NCBI RefSeq assembly: GCF_014635185.1
Contig: NZ_BMCM01000001.1
Location: 558,001-622,000 of the forward strand
DNA length: 64,000 nucleotides
Direction: 5' to 3'
Source: Microbacterium murale
GTDB taxonomy: Bacteria; Actinomycetota; Actinomycetes; Actinomycetales; Microbacteriaceae
A program made the position numbers and the translations under genes. Position 1 is the stretch's first letter. Every line of letters begins with the position of its first letter. Shown here piece by piece: positions 52,155 through 61,002 of this stretch. Below the pieces are notes generated by a model that was given only the letters and a program-made list of their open reading frames with translations, made no database searches and was not told the DNA's origin.

Positions 52155-52642
52155 CTGGTCCCTTCCGTGCCGCCGGCGGCCGGACTGACGTAGTTCCGGC
52201 TCGCCTCATCACGGGCCGTGGCGGCCCGCGAAGCGGCGGCTCGAGACTCGGCTTTCTGCGCAGCGGTCGGGGGCACGACCTCCTGCTTGTGGGCGGATGC
52301 CGAGGTCCACGTGTCGTTGGGCGCCCAGGTGTTCCGCTTGCGCAGTGCGGGCTCGCCAGTTGCGGCATCCGCATTCTCCGAAGGCGCCGGCGGGATCACA
52401 GGCTCCGCGCTGGGAGCCGGCGCCGCTGCGCCGAACTTGGGTGGCGGCGGCACCTCGAAGCCTTCGATGGCCGCCTCGGCGTCGGGAATCGCGACGGTCT
52501 CCGGCGCCGGGACAGCGAAGGGCTCCACGCCCGGGGCAGCGGCGGGCGGAGCCGACGCCGCCGATTCACCACCAGACACGGGCGCGTCGGTGGTGGCATC
52601 CTCGCCGGGATCTTGCGGTTCTTCCGTGTTTTCGCCGCTCAC
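51989..52642 (-). CDS. Pro/Ala-rich protein with one C-terminal membrane helix
   Basis: I do not recognise a family. The 217-residue protein has a long Pro/Ala/Glu-rich disordered region (residues 1-95), a short conserved-looking part (LRKRNTWAPNDTWTSASAHKQ), a basic Ala-rich stretch and one transmembrane helix near the C-terminus (WTVTIFAVLAVLLIGAIVLIGFLVG). The N-terminal part would be cytoplasmic and the short tail outside. It lies 60 bases from dcd, same direction, and converges with the hydrolase with a 166-base overlap. Confidence 0.75.
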   Translation of the reverse strand: MSGENTEEPQDPGEDATTDAPVSGGESAASAPPAAAPGVEPFAVPAPETVAIPDAEAAIEGFEVPPPPKFGAAAPAPSAEPVIPPAPSENADAATGEPALRKRNTWAPNDTWTSASAHKQEVVPPTAAQKAESRAAASRAATARDEASRNYVSPAAGGTEGTSYRGWTVTIFAVLAVLLIGAIVLIGFLVGNAPSASASSEGATVALSMASFFQSPA

Positions 52643-52702
52643 GCTCTCGATACTACGTGTGACGCGGCGATCCGCACCCGGTCATCCGGCGATATGCGCG
52701 AG

Positions 52703-53308
52703 TCAGCCGCCGACCGACCCGAGGTCGGTGTTGCCGACGTCGGTGCGGTGGAAGTTCTGGAACGAGCGGGATGCCGTCGGCCCGCGCTGCCCCTGGTACC
52801 GGTTTCCGTACGGGCCGGAGCCGTAGGGGTTCTCGGCGGGCGAGGTCAGACGGAAGAAGCACAGCTGCCCGATCTTCATCCCGGGCCAGAGTTTGATCGG
52901 CAGAGTCGCGACGTTCGCGAGCTCGAGCGTGACGTGACCGGTGAAGCCGGGGTCGATGAATCCGGCCGTGGAGTGCGTGATCAGGCCTAGGCGGCCGAGT
53001 GAGCTCTTGCCCTCGAGTCGCGCGGCGATGTCATCCGACAGCGTGACCTGCTCGAACGTCGCGCCGAGCGCGAACTCACCGGGGTGCAGGATGAACGGCT
53101 CGTCGGGCTTGACCTCGATCAGGTGGGTGAGGTCGGGCTGATCCTCCGACGGATCGATGAACGGATACTTGTGATTGTCGAAGAGCCGGAAGTACCTGTC
53201 GAGTCGCACGTCGATGCTCGACGGCTGGATCATCTCCGGCTCGTGCGGAGCAAGACCGATCTTGCCGGAGGCGAGTTCTGCTCTGATGTCGCGGTCGCTG
53301 AGAAGCAC
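52703..53308 (-). CDS. dcd: dCTP deaminase (possibly dUTP-forming/dUTPase bifunctional)
   Basis: A 201-residue trimeric enzyme of pyrimidine deoxynucleotide metabolism. [19 protein letters not shown] at the start, [41 protein letters not shown] and the C-terminal segment [21 protein letters not shown] are typical. The catalytic Glu is expected in GHVTLELAN. Mycobacterial relatives carry out both deamination and triphosphate hydrolysis, giving dUMP directly, so this one may too. It provides dUTP/dUMP for dTMP synthesis in the cytoplasm. Confidence 0.95.
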   Translation of the reverse strand: MLLSDRDIRAELASGKIGLAPHEPEMIQPSSIDVRLDRYFRLFDNHKYPFIDPSEDQPDLTHLIEVKPDEPFILHPGEFALGATFEQVTLSDDIAARLEGKSSLGRLGLITHSTAGFIDPGFTGHVTLELANVATLPIKLWPGMKIGQLCFFRLTSPAENPYGSGPYGNRYQGQRGPTASRSFQNFHRTDVGNTDLGSVGG

Positions 53309-53317
53309 GGGTACAGC

Positions 53318-53995
53318 CTACGGCCACATGGCGGCGAGACCATTTCCGATGGCGGAGAACCCGAGCACGAGGAAGAGAACGCACATGATCGTGTGGTTCT
53401 CACGGACGAGCCAGGCGTGGAGCGATTCGAGCGGCGCGCGCAGGCGCGATGCAGCGACCAGGTAGGCGATCACCGGAACGAGGACAGTGGATGCCGCGAT
53501 CGACGTGAAGAGGACAATGCCGACGACGATCCCGTCGAGTGCGAGGCCGGATGTGCCGAGATCGACAGCCACTGTGGTGCTGAAGATGATGTTCTTCGGA
53601 TTCACGACGGAGAGGAACAGGCCGAGCCGGAGTGCGCCACCGAACCCGAGCCCGTCGACCTTCTGCATCCATCCGGGCAGTGGCGGGATCTCACCGTTCG
53701 CCGGGCGCTTGCGCCACTGCCTGCCCGCGAGGAACAGCAGGAGCGCACCGAGGACGAGCTTGATCACGCCTTCCCAGATGCTGGGGCCACTGGCGTTGTG
53801 CGCCGGCAGGAACGTCGACAGGGCGGTGAGCGTGACGATGACGACGAGGATGCCGACGAGCCACCCGGACAGGAATCCGACGCTGCTCGTTCGCGCCTTC
53901 GGGCTCAGCAGGGTGAGGATCACGACGATGATCGGCAGCGGGCTGATCGCGATGCCGAGTGCGAACGGAAGAAGCTCGCCGATGACGGTGCCCAC
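53318..53995 (-). CDS. GAP family (Sap-like) six-helix membrane protein
   Basis: A 225-residue integral membrane protein starting at GTG 53995, with about six helices. LLPFALGIAISPLPIIVVILTLLSP and NPKNIIFSTTVAVDL place it in the GAP (peptidoglycolipid/sulfolipid addressing) family, distant to LysE exporters. Mycobacterial members take part in export of cell-envelope lipids; here the substrate is unknown. It sits 9 bases upstream of dcd and may be co-transcribed. Confidence 0.85.
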   Translation of the reverse strand: MGTVIGELLPFALGIAISPLPIIVVILTLLSPKARTSSVGFLSGWLVGILVVIVTLTALSTFLPAHNASGPSIWEGVIKLVLGALLLFLAGRQWRKRPANGEIPPLPGWMQKVDGLGFGGALRLGLFLSVVNPKNIIFSTTVAVDLGTSGLALDGIVVGIVLFTSIAASTVLVPVIAYLVAASRLRAPLESLHAWLVRENHTIMCVLFLVLGFSAIGNGLAAMWP

Positions 53996-54119
53996 CCAGG
54001 CCTCAGTTCTCCCCCACGAACGCAGAGGTCAACAACAAGCATGGCCTGTCGCATCGAGCTTTGGCCATGCGCGCGACTGCAGGTAGGCTTGCCTTCACCT
54101 GTTCTTCATGAGCAGGTTC

Positions 54120-54193
54120 GGGACTGTAGTTCAATGGCAGAACTTCTGCTTCCCAAGCAGATAGCGCGGGTTCGATTCCCGTCAGTCCCTCCA
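54120..54193 (+). tRNA. tRNA-Gly (anticodon CCC)
   Basis: Acceptor arms GGGACTG and CAGTCCC pair fully. The D arm is GTTC/GAAC, the anticodon stem TCTGC/GCAGA with loop TTCCCAA (anticodon CCC), and the T arm holds TTCGATT. The CCA end is encoded. All landmarks fit a complete 74-base gene. Confidence 0.95.
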
Positions 54194-54237
54194 CTGCACC
54201 TCTACCCCGCGACGCCGTCTTCTGCTTCGATGGCCTC

Positions 54238-55851
54238 ATGCCTCACGACGTCGTGAATCAGCCCCCGCCTCGCACGGACCTCGACGAGTACGCGATCAAC
54301 ACGGCATTGGTCGAGGGAGTCGAGCGTCACGACGCGACCTGGGCTCACCATCGCCTGCATCTGACGGGTCAGCGGGTCGGCACAGCATCGTTTCAGCGCG
54401 ATGCCGAGCACGCGAACCGTCGCGAACCCGAGCTGCACACGCACGACCGCTACGGGCACCGTATCGACGAGGTCGAGTACGACGATTCATATCACCGGAT
54501 CATCGGCGCCGCGGTCGCAGATGGCGCGCACACCGGCGCGTACGTCGAGCCGATGCCCGGCGCGAACGTCGCGCGAGCTGCAGCCTTCATGCTCTACGCG
54601 CAGGTCGAGCCCGGACACGCGTGCCCTGTCTCGATGACGCATGCCGTGGTGCCGGTTCTGCAGCAGCACGGCGAGACCGCCTGGCTCGCTCGCACCCTCA
54701 GCACGAGCTACGACCCGGCACTCGGCGCCGACAAGCGCAGTGCACTGTTCGGCATGGCGATGACCGAGAAGCAGGGCGGATCCGACGTGCGGTCCAACAC
54801 GACGACCGCGACGCCGATCGGCGAGGGACGATACCTGCTGAACGGTCACAAGTGGTTCTGCTCCGCACCAATGTCGGACGCCTTCCTCGTGCTCGCCCAG
54901 GCACCGGGCGGACTGTCCTGCTTCCTCCTGCCGCGTACTCTCGACGACGGCTCCCGCAACGGCATCCGCATTCGACGTCTCAAGGACAAACTCGGCAACC
55001 GTGCGAACGCCTCGAGCGAGGTCGAGTACGAGGATGCCGTCACCACCCTCGTCGGCGAGGAGGGCAGAGGCGTCCGCACCATCATCGACATGGTCGCGCG
55101 CACTCGCCTGGACTGCGTTCTGGGGTCGACCGCAGGCATGCGTCAGGCGACAGCCGAAGCCGCATGGCATGCACGGCATCGATCGGCATTCGGTCGGGCG
55201 CTGATCGACCAGCCGGCCATGACCGCGGTGGTCGCGGACCTGCAACTCGAGACGGAGGCGGCCACGGCGACCGCGCTGCGGCTCGCCCGCGCGCACGACG
55301 ACGATGCCTCGGATGAGGAGATCGCCTTCCGTCGCCTCGCCACTGCGGTCTCGAAGTACTGGATCTGTAAACGCGGGCCGGGCCACGCGTACGAGGCCCT
55401 GGAGTGCCTGGGCGGCAACGGCTACACCGAGTCGTTTCCGCTCGCGATGCGCTACCGGGAGCAGCCGGTCATGGCGGTGTGGGAGGGATCAGGCAACGTG
55501 ATCGCCCTTGACGTGCTGCGCGTACTCAGCCGTGACGGCGACTCGCTCGCCGCGTTCGACGCGGAGGTCGCCCGCGCCGCAGGTGTCGACTCAAGACTCG
55601 ATGCACGGATCCGCCGCACCCGCGAACTTGCCCGCGAGGTGGCATCCGATCCGCAACCGGATGCCACCGCACGTCGCCTCGTCGGTGCCCTCGCGCTCAC
55701 CCTGCAGGGCGCGCTGCTCGTGCGCCACGCACCTCATGCCGTCGCCGACGCATTCTGCGCGACGCGTCTGTCTGGCGACGCGTACGACGGTGCTCTCTAC
55801 GGCGCACTGCCGAGAGCGGTGGATGCCGCGGCCATCGCCGCTCGCGCTTAG
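54238..55851 (+). CDS. aidB: Acyl-CoA dehydrogenase, AidB-like
   Basis: The 537-residue flavoprotein resembles E. coli AidB: FGMAMTEKQGGSDVRSNTT, NGHKWFCSAPMSDAFLVLAQ, GHAYEALECLGGNGYTES and VWEGSGNVIALDVLR are hallmark segments. The catalytic Glu for dehydrogenation would be in the WEGSGN region. AidB is induced during alkylation stress and binds DNA through a basic C-terminal domain; a protective role is likely here, though acyl-CoA oxidation is not excluded. It begins 45 bases after tRNA-Gly. Confidence 0.9.
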   Translation: MPHDVVNQPPPRTDLDEYAINTALVEGVERHDATWAHHRLHLTGQRVGTASFQRDAEHANRREPELHTHDRYGHRIDEVEYDDSYHRIIGAAVADGAHTGAYVEPMPGANVARAAAFMLYAQVEPGHACPVSMTHAVVPVLQQHGETAWLARTLSTSYDPALGADKRSALFGMAMTEKQGGSDVRSNTTTATPIGEGRYLLNGHKWFCSAPMSDAFLVLAQAPGGLSCFLLPRTLDDGSRNGIRIRRLKDKLGNRANASSEVEYEDAVTTLVGEEGRGVRTIIDMVARTRLDCVLGSTAGMRQATAEAAWHARHRSAFGRALIDQPAMTAVVADLQLETEAATATALRLARAHDDDASDEEIAFRRLATAVSKYWICKRGPGHAYEALECLGGNGYTESFPLAMRYREQPVMAVWEGSGNVIALDVLRVLSRDGDSLAAFDAEVARAAGVDSRLDARIRRTRELAREVASDPQPDATARRLVGALALTLQGALLVRHAPHAVADAFCATRLSGDAYDGALYGALPRAVDAAAIAARA

Positions 55852-55914
55852 GCGCACCCGCCCAAACCCGATCAGAGTGCGAGAATCAGGGTCGACACGA
55901 ATAGAGGCGATCAC

Positions 55915-56130
55915 ATGGCAGACCGGTTCAAGGTCGGCGACCACGTCGGTTGGAACTCGGAGGCCGGACACGTCAGTGGCCGCATCGTGAAGGTGCACAC
56001 CACCGATTTCGATTACAAGGGTCACACGCACCGCGCAAGCGACGACGACCCGCAGTACGAGATCAAGAGCGACAAGACCAATCACGTCGCCGCACACAAG
56101 GGCAGCGCGCTGAAGCGCCTTTCCGACTGA
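55915..56130 (+). CDS. DUF2945 (HVA1/Tudor-like) small protein
   Basis: A 71-residue protein starting MADRFKVGDHVGWNSEAGHVSGRI and containing YEIKSDKTNHVAAHKGSALKRL, the DUF2945 (hypervirulence-associated, Tudor-like) pattern. It is a small barrel protein of unknown function in bacteria. A GAGGCG ribosome site lies just upstream. Confidence 0.88.
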   Translation: MADRFKVGDHVGWNSEAGHVSGRIVKVHTTDFDYKGHTHRASDDDPQYEIKSDKTNHVAAHKGSALKRLSD

Positions 56131-56156
56131 GCGAACCTCGGCGTCCAGCCTGCGAT

Positions 56157-56936
56157 TCAATCAGTGACCCGCGCCGCCACGATCCGAGCGGTCGCCTCGG
56201 GATCCATCCGGTGCCCCACGGATTCCGGCACCTGCAGGAATTCAGCATCCGGCATCGTCTCCGCGAGACGCGATGCCGCGGACACGAGGAACGGCATCGT
56301 CTCGACCCCGCACAGGATCGTCACCGGCATCCGCACGCCACGCATCTCGGCCGACGGGGTCGCCACACGTCGGGTCACCATCGTGTCGTAGATCGTGGAC
56401 CGACCGAGCGGCGCGATCTGAGCGAACGCCGGTGAGGCGCGGAACTGCTCGATGAAGGCCTCCGGCAGACCGACGCCCTCGCGCTGGAACAGCACGACAG
56501 CCTCCTCCGGATGCCCGTCGTCGACGAATGCCTGAAGACGATCTTCGAGATCCGGTGCGGGGTCATCCTCACCGAATCGAAACGGCGGCTCGGAGAGGAA
56601 CAACCGCGAGATCGGCACGCCCTGCCCTGCGGCGAACAGTGCGAGGACAGCACCGGATGAGTGGCCGATCACGGCGGTGTCAGGACCGGATGCCGCGATG
56701 ATCGCAGCCAGATCCTCCACCTCTCGCTCTGGCGCTGCGGTGTCGCTGTCGCCGCTGTCGCCTCTGGCACGCCGGTCGTAGGTGATCGCACGCAGCCCGG
56801 CATCGGCGAAGGCGCGGGCGATCTCCGCCGCATCGTGCGCGGTCGACAATGCGCCATTGATGATGACGATCGTCGGGCCCGCACCGTCCTCGTGCATGGC
56901 GATGAGGGTTCCGTCCGCAGACGTGACGTGCTTCAT
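56157..56936 (-). CDS. Alpha/beta hydrolase
   Basis: The 259-residue cytoplasmic hydrolase has the segment IVIINGALSTAHDA for the oxyanion site, the strand ITYDRRARGDSGDS, the nucleophile elbow GHSSGA and a C-terminal His in VPESVGHRMDPE. The acidic residue is probably in ILCGVETMP. It resembles small esterase/haloperoxidase-like enzymes. The substrate is not predictable. The gene converges with the DUF2945 gene. Confidence 0.88.
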   Translation of the reverse strand: MKHVTSADGTLIAMHEDGAGPTIVIINGALSTAHDAAEIARAFADAGLRAITYDRRARGDSGDSDTAAPEREVEDLAAIIAASGPDTAVIGHSSGAVLALFAAGQGVPISRLFLSEPPFRFGEDDPAPDLEDRLQAFVDDGHPEEAVVLFQREGVGLPEAFIEQFRASPAFAQIAPLGRSTIYDTMVTRRVATPSAEMRGVRMPVTILCGVETMPFLVSAASRLAETMPDAEFLQVPESVGHRMDPEATARIVAARVTD

Positions 56937-56994
56937 CGTTCAAGGCAACACCCGCGCCGTGAGCGCGTCAAGGGCTGAGTATCCCCGCGAGCAG

Positions 56995-57630
56995 TCAGTC
57001 CGTCCGGCCCGAGTACAGCTCACCCACCGGGACCGCTGCCGAGAGCACGTTGCCGGGCTGGGCGAGCGGGCAGGCCCACGCAGGGTCATAGGCGCAGGAC
57101 GGGTTGTAGGCGAAGTTGAAGTCGAGCACGATCGTCCCGCGCTCGGCATCGGATCCGAGGTCTGCACCCTTGATCGTGTCGATCAGGTAGCGCCCGCCCC
57201 CGTAGGTTCCGCCGGGCTGTCCGGCGAGTGCATCGCGCACCGGGATGAACAATCCGCCGCCGTATGACATCAGGCGCCACACGTCGAGCGCTCCGACATC
57301 CGGGATCTCGACCTTGCCGATCCGCTCGAACGGCACGACCCCGTCAGTCCCTGTCGCGAACTCGAAGCCGCCTGGGTCGGCGGGCAGGATCGGCAGTTCG
57401 AAGCGCCACTCCGCGTCGTCGGAAGCGATGGACAACCCCTCGAACAGGGCGCGATCCTCGGGCAGCAGCGGAGTCGCCGGGTGCCGCAGCATCAGATCGT
57501 CCCGCTCGATCCGCCAGAGTTCGTGCGCATCCTCCGGAGAATCAGCACGCCACACTGCCGCGTAGAGGGCGAAAACACGGCGGCGCCAATCGACGACCTC
57601 GGTGGCCGTGCGCGCGTTCGTTGCGATCAT
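56995..57630 (-). CDS. DUF1684 family protein (short form)
   Basis: A 211-residue third paralogue of DUF1684, shorter than those at 28081 and 48023. The C-terminal signature VLDFNFAYNPSCAYDPAWACP keeps C-x7-C-P; GGTYGGGRYLIDT matches the family. It is not next to an importer here. Function is unknown. Confidence 0.85.
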   Translation of the reverse strand: MIATNARTATEVVDWRRRVFALYAAVWRADSPEDAHELWRIERDDLMLRHPATPLLPEDRALFEGLSIASDDAEWRFELPILPADPGGFEFATGTDGVVPFERIGKVEIPDVGALDVWRLMSYGGGLFIPVRDALAGQPGGTYGGGRYLIDTIKGADLGSDAERGTIVLDFNFAYNPSCAYDPAWACPLAQPGNVLSAAVPVGELYSGRTD

Positions 57631-57677
57631 GTGCCCCAGGCTACGCGGGTCGCCTCACGCTCCCGGCGTAGCGCGCG

Positions 57678-59306
57678 TCAGCTCACGCGGATGAGCGAGC
57701 GCTGCCAGCCGGATGAGCCGTTCGGCGCGATGGGCGCGCGCTCCTCGATCTGGAGATCGCCATTCTTGTTGACGGCGCGAACCGCGACGTAGTGCGTGCC
57801 CGGTGTCGCATCCCATTCCATGAACCACTGCACCCAGGTGTCGTCGTTGATGGGCGTCGACAGGGTCGCCGGCATCCACTCGCCCTCATCGATGCGCACC
57901 TCGACCCGCTCGATGCCCACGGTCTGCGCCCAGGCGACGCCGGCGATCGGGATGCGCCCGGCCGACACCGCTTCGCCGATGCTCGGGGTGTCCAGACGGG
58001 ACGAGAACTTGATCGGCGCCTCGGCGCTGTATCCGCGCGGCGTCCAGTAGGCCTCGTCATCGGCGAACGTGGTGACCTTGAGCTCGGTCAGCCACTTCGT
58101 CGCCGACACGTAGCCGTACAGGCCTGGCACGACCATCCGCACCGGGAAGCCGTGCTCGAGCGGCAGCGGCTCTCCGTTCATGCCGACCGCGAGGATCGCG
58201 TCGAGCTCGTCATCGACGAGTGCCGCGAGCGGGGTGCTCGCGGTGTATCCGTCGACGCTGCGGGAGAGCACCATGTCTGCACCGGACTTCACGCCGGCCT
58301 TGCGCAGCACATCGCGCAGCGGCACGCCGAGCCACATCGCGTTGCCCACGAGCTCGCCGCCGACCTCGTTCGAGACGCAGGTCAGGGTGATCGCGTACTC
58401 GTCGACGCCCATGTCGAGGATGTCCTGGAAGCTCATCTCGACTCTCTGGTCGACCATGCCGTCGATCACGAGACGCCAGGTCTCGGGATCGATCGTTGGC
58501 ACGGTGAGCGCAGTGTCGACCCGGTAGAAGTCGTCGTTCGGGGTGAACAGTTCGCTGAGCCCCGGAACATCGAGTTCCGCGCCTTCGGGCACCTTCACGG
58601 TCGTGCGCGGGGCCGGCAGCTTGAGTGCCTTGCGGATCGTCTCCACGGATGAGACCGCCATGCTCACGGTTCGGGCCGTGATGCCGACGACGACGGCGGA
58701 TGCTCCGGCAATTGCCGCCAGAACGAAGAACCGTCGCCGATTGAGCTCCTTCGGGGCCCCGGGGGTGTCGACGACGAGGTCGACCTGAGCATCTTCTTCT
58801 TCTCGGTGATTCTCCACGGCGGCGGATGCAGATGCGCGCCATGCCCGCAGGCGTCGGACGAGGACGACCAGCAGGACCGAGCCGGCGATCGTTCCGAGAA
58901 CCGGCGGAAGGAATGCGAGCGGCGTCACGCCGGAGCGGGTCACGATCGCGGCGGTCGAGAGCACTCCCGCGATGACCAGCGCGACAACTCCGAGGGGAGG
59001 ACGCACGAGTTGCAGAACACCGGCGATCGCCGAGGCGATCACCACGGCAAGGCCCAGCCCTGCCAGCAGAACGATCTTGTCGTACTCCCCGAAGGTGGCG
59101 ATCGCGAATTCCTTGAAGGGCTGCGGCACGATGTCGATCACGAATCCGCCCACCGCGAGGATGGGACTGGCTCCACGCGCGAAGAGCAGAGCGAACAGCT
59201 CAGCGGTTGCGAGGAAGACCGCACCGCCGATCACGCCCGCGAGCGCCGCCCACGCGATGAATCGTTTGCCTCTGTTGCGCTTTGCCACGATGTCCTCCAA
59301 CTTCAC
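57678..59306 (-). CDS. Membrane-anchored molybdopterin oxidoreductase (sulfite oxidase-like)
   Basis: The 542-residue protein has about four N-terminal transmembrane helices (residues 17-155), a cytoplasmic linker, a twin-arginine-like segment NRRRFFVLAAIAGASAVVVGI (189-209) that forms a further helix, and an external sulfite-oxidase-fold domain. Cys310 in ITLTCVSNEVGG is the expected molybdenum ligand, and the dimerisation domain follows (about residues 440-540). It probably oxidises or reduces a sulfur or similar oxyanion substrate at the outer face. The electron partner is not visible. It is divergent from the PatB-like gene. Confidence 0.88.
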   Translation of the reverse strand: MKLEDIVAKRNRGKRFIAWAALAGVIGGAVFLATAELFALLFARGASPILAVGGFVIDIVPQPFKEFAIATFGEYDKIVLLAGLGLAVVIASAIAGVLQLVRPPLGVVALVIAGVLSTAAIVTRSGVTPLAFLPPVLGTIAGSVLLVVLVRRLRAWRASASAAVENHREEEDAQVDLVVDTPGAPKELNRRRFFVLAAIAGASAVVVGITARTVSMAVSSVETIRKALKLPAPRTTVKVPEGAELDVPGLSELFTPNDDFYRVDTALTVPTIDPETWRLVIDGMVDQRVEMSFQDILDMGVDEYAITLTCVSNEVGGELVGNAMWLGVPLRDVLRKAGVKSGADMVLSRSVDGYTASTPLAALVDDELDAILAVGMNGEPLPLEHGFPVRMVVPGLYGYVSATKWLTELKVTTFADDEAYWTPRGYSAEAPIKFSSRLDTPSIGEAVSAGRIPIAGVAWAQTVGIERVEVRIDEGEWMPATLSTPINDDTWVQWFMEWDATPGTHYVAVRAVNKNGDLQIEERAPIAPNGSSGWQRSLIRVS

Positions 59307-59461
59307 CTGTGAAGGTGTGCTCCACCTCTATTCGGAGCCGGAGCGGAATCGGATGTGTTCGCGGCGCTCACCCGACCCCGCACATCAGATCCTCGTTACG
59401 CTGGAAACGGAGCGGCACAGCCGAAGCCCGTTCCAGGCTCAGATCGAGAGGACGGGCGCGG

Positions 59462-60655
59462 ATGTCACCCCAGGACTTCGACGCGATCACGGAAGCCGAC
59501 CTGCGCGAGGCAGGCAGCATGAAGTGGACGATGTTCCCGGACATGATCGGGGCGTTCGTCGCCGAGATGGATTTCGGCGTCGCACCGGCGGTGAAGGACG
59601 CTGTGAACGAGGCTCTGGAACGCGGACTCACCGGCTACCTCCCGGCCGGTCTCGCCGACGACCTCGCCCAGGCGACCGCCGCCTGGTACGCGGATTCGTA
59701 CGGCTGGGACGTGCCGGCCGAGCGGGTGCACCACGCGCCGGATGTCATCGCGGCGTTCGAGTTCGCGATCGAGCAGTTCACGAGTCCCGGTGCCGCCGTC
59801 ATCGTGCCGACCCCCGCCTACATGCCGTTCCTGATGGTGCCGCAGATGCATGGCCGCCGCGTCATCGAGGTGCCCAGCATCGAGGTCGACGGCCGCTGGC
59901 AGATCGATCACGACGCTGTGACCGCAGCCTTCACCGACGGTGGCGAGTTGTTCGTGCTGTGCAATCCTCACAATCCCCTCGGCACGGTCTCCACGCGGGA
60001 AGAGCTCGAGCGCGTCGCCGACACCGTCGCCGCAGCCGGAGGACGGGTGTTCTCCGACGAGATCCACGCCCCGCTCGTGTACTCCCCTGCCCGGCACATC
60101 CCGTATGCCTCGATCTCCGAGACCGCGGCCGGCCACACGATCACCGCGGCATCCGCCTCCAAGGCCTGGAACCTCGCGGGCCTCAAATGTGCGCAGATCA
60201 TCCTGTCCAACGATGCGGACGCGTTGCTGTGGGAAACCGCCGGCGGATGGGTCGGCCACGGCACGTCGACGATCGGAGCTGTGGCGAACATCGGCGCCTA
60301 CACCGGCGGGGCGGGCTGGCTGCAGGAGGTCGTCGAGTATCTCGACGGCAACCGTCGGCTGCTCGCCGAACTCGTCGCAGAGCATCTACCGGACGTCCGG
60401 ATGACGACGCCGGAGGGCACTTACATCGCGATGTTGGACTTCCGCTCCACCGGACTCACCGGCGACCTCGGCACCTGGTTCCGTGAGAACGCCGGCGTCG
60501 CGATGACCGACGGAGCAGCCTGCGGCGTCGCCGCCGTCGGCTTCACCCGCTTCGTCTTCGCGATGCCGAGGCCGCTGATGAGAGAGGCGATCATGCGGAT
60601 CGCCTCGGCGCTTGCGGATCGCACTGTGTCAACCACAGCCGGCGCAGCGCTCTGA
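59462..60655 (+). CDS. MalY/PatB-type aminotransferase (C-S beta-lyase)
   Basis: A 397-residue PLP enzyme of aminotransferase class I/II, MalY/PatB subgroup. GAFVAEMDFGVAP at the start, CNPHNPLGTVST, SDEIHAPLVY and the PLP-Lys in ITAASASKAWNLAGLK fit. These enzymes cleave C-S bonds of cystathionine or S-alkyl-cysteine, giving thiol, pyruvate and ammonia. ATG 59462 is preferred over the open upstream frame because it gives the family N-terminus. It is divergent from the molybdopterin oxidoreductase gene with 155 bases between. Confidence 0.9.
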   Translation: MSPQDFDAITEADLREAGSMKWTMFPDMIGAFVAEMDFGVAPAVKDAVNEALERGLTGYLPAGLADDLAQATAAWYADSYGWDVPAERVHHAPDVIAAFEFAIEQFTSPGAAVIVPTPAYMPFLMVPQMHGRRVIEVPSIEVDGRWQIDHDAVTAAFTDGGELFVLCNPHNPLGTVSTREELERVADTVAAAGGRVFSDEIHAPLVYSPARHIPYASISETAAGHTITAASASKAWNLAGLKCAQIILSNDADALLWETAGGWVGHGTSTIGAVANIGAYTGGAGWLQEVVEYLDGNRRLLAELVAEHLPDVRMTTPEGTYIAMLDFRSTGLTGDLGTWFRENAGVAMTDGAACGVAAVGFTRFVFAMPRPLMREAIMRIASALADRTVSTTAGAAL

Positions 60656-60663
60656 TCACGGCG

Positions 60664-60993
60664 CTACGCCGCTGACCCCTCCTCAGAGGCGTCATCAGCC
60701 GGCGGAAGCCCGTCGAACCGCCGCCAGATCTGGGCGAAGAGCAGCCCCAACGAGCCGGCGAGGGCAGCGATGATCACCGCCGTGAAGAGTTGGCTGGGAT
60801 CGAGAACCTCCGCGACGACGAACAGCGAGACGACGAAGGCGACAGCGCAGAGGCAGGTGATGATCCTGTCCTGCATTCGATACCACTTCCTCGCTCGCGC
60901 CGGAATATCGCGCTCTCCGGAACTGCGTCGGTCCAAGAAGAGCGCGATGAGCATGAGCGGCACGACCTGCATCGCAGTTTCATAGAGCAGCAC
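60664..60993 (-). CDS. Small membrane protein of unknown function
   Basis: The 109-residue protein starts at GTG 60993 with GAGGAG upstream that overlaps the MerR stop, so the two genes form an operon. It has about three transmembrane helices (residues 8-20, 46-65, 70-88) and an acidic C-terminus. No family is recognised. It is likely controlled by or works with the MerR regulator. Confidence 0.7.
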   Translation of the reverse strand: MLLYETAMQVVPLMLIALFLDRRSSGERDIPARARKWYRMQDRIITCLCAVAFVVSLFVVAEVLDPSQLFTAVIIAALAGSLGLLFAQIWRRFDGLPPADDASEEGSAA

Positions 60994-61002
60994 TGCATCT
61001 CC

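Noticed and set aside
54061-54240. Integrated-element attachment site at the tRNA-Gly 3' end
   Set aside because: The tRNA is intact with encoded CCA, but no integrase gene or direct repeat of the tRNA end is seen downstream.
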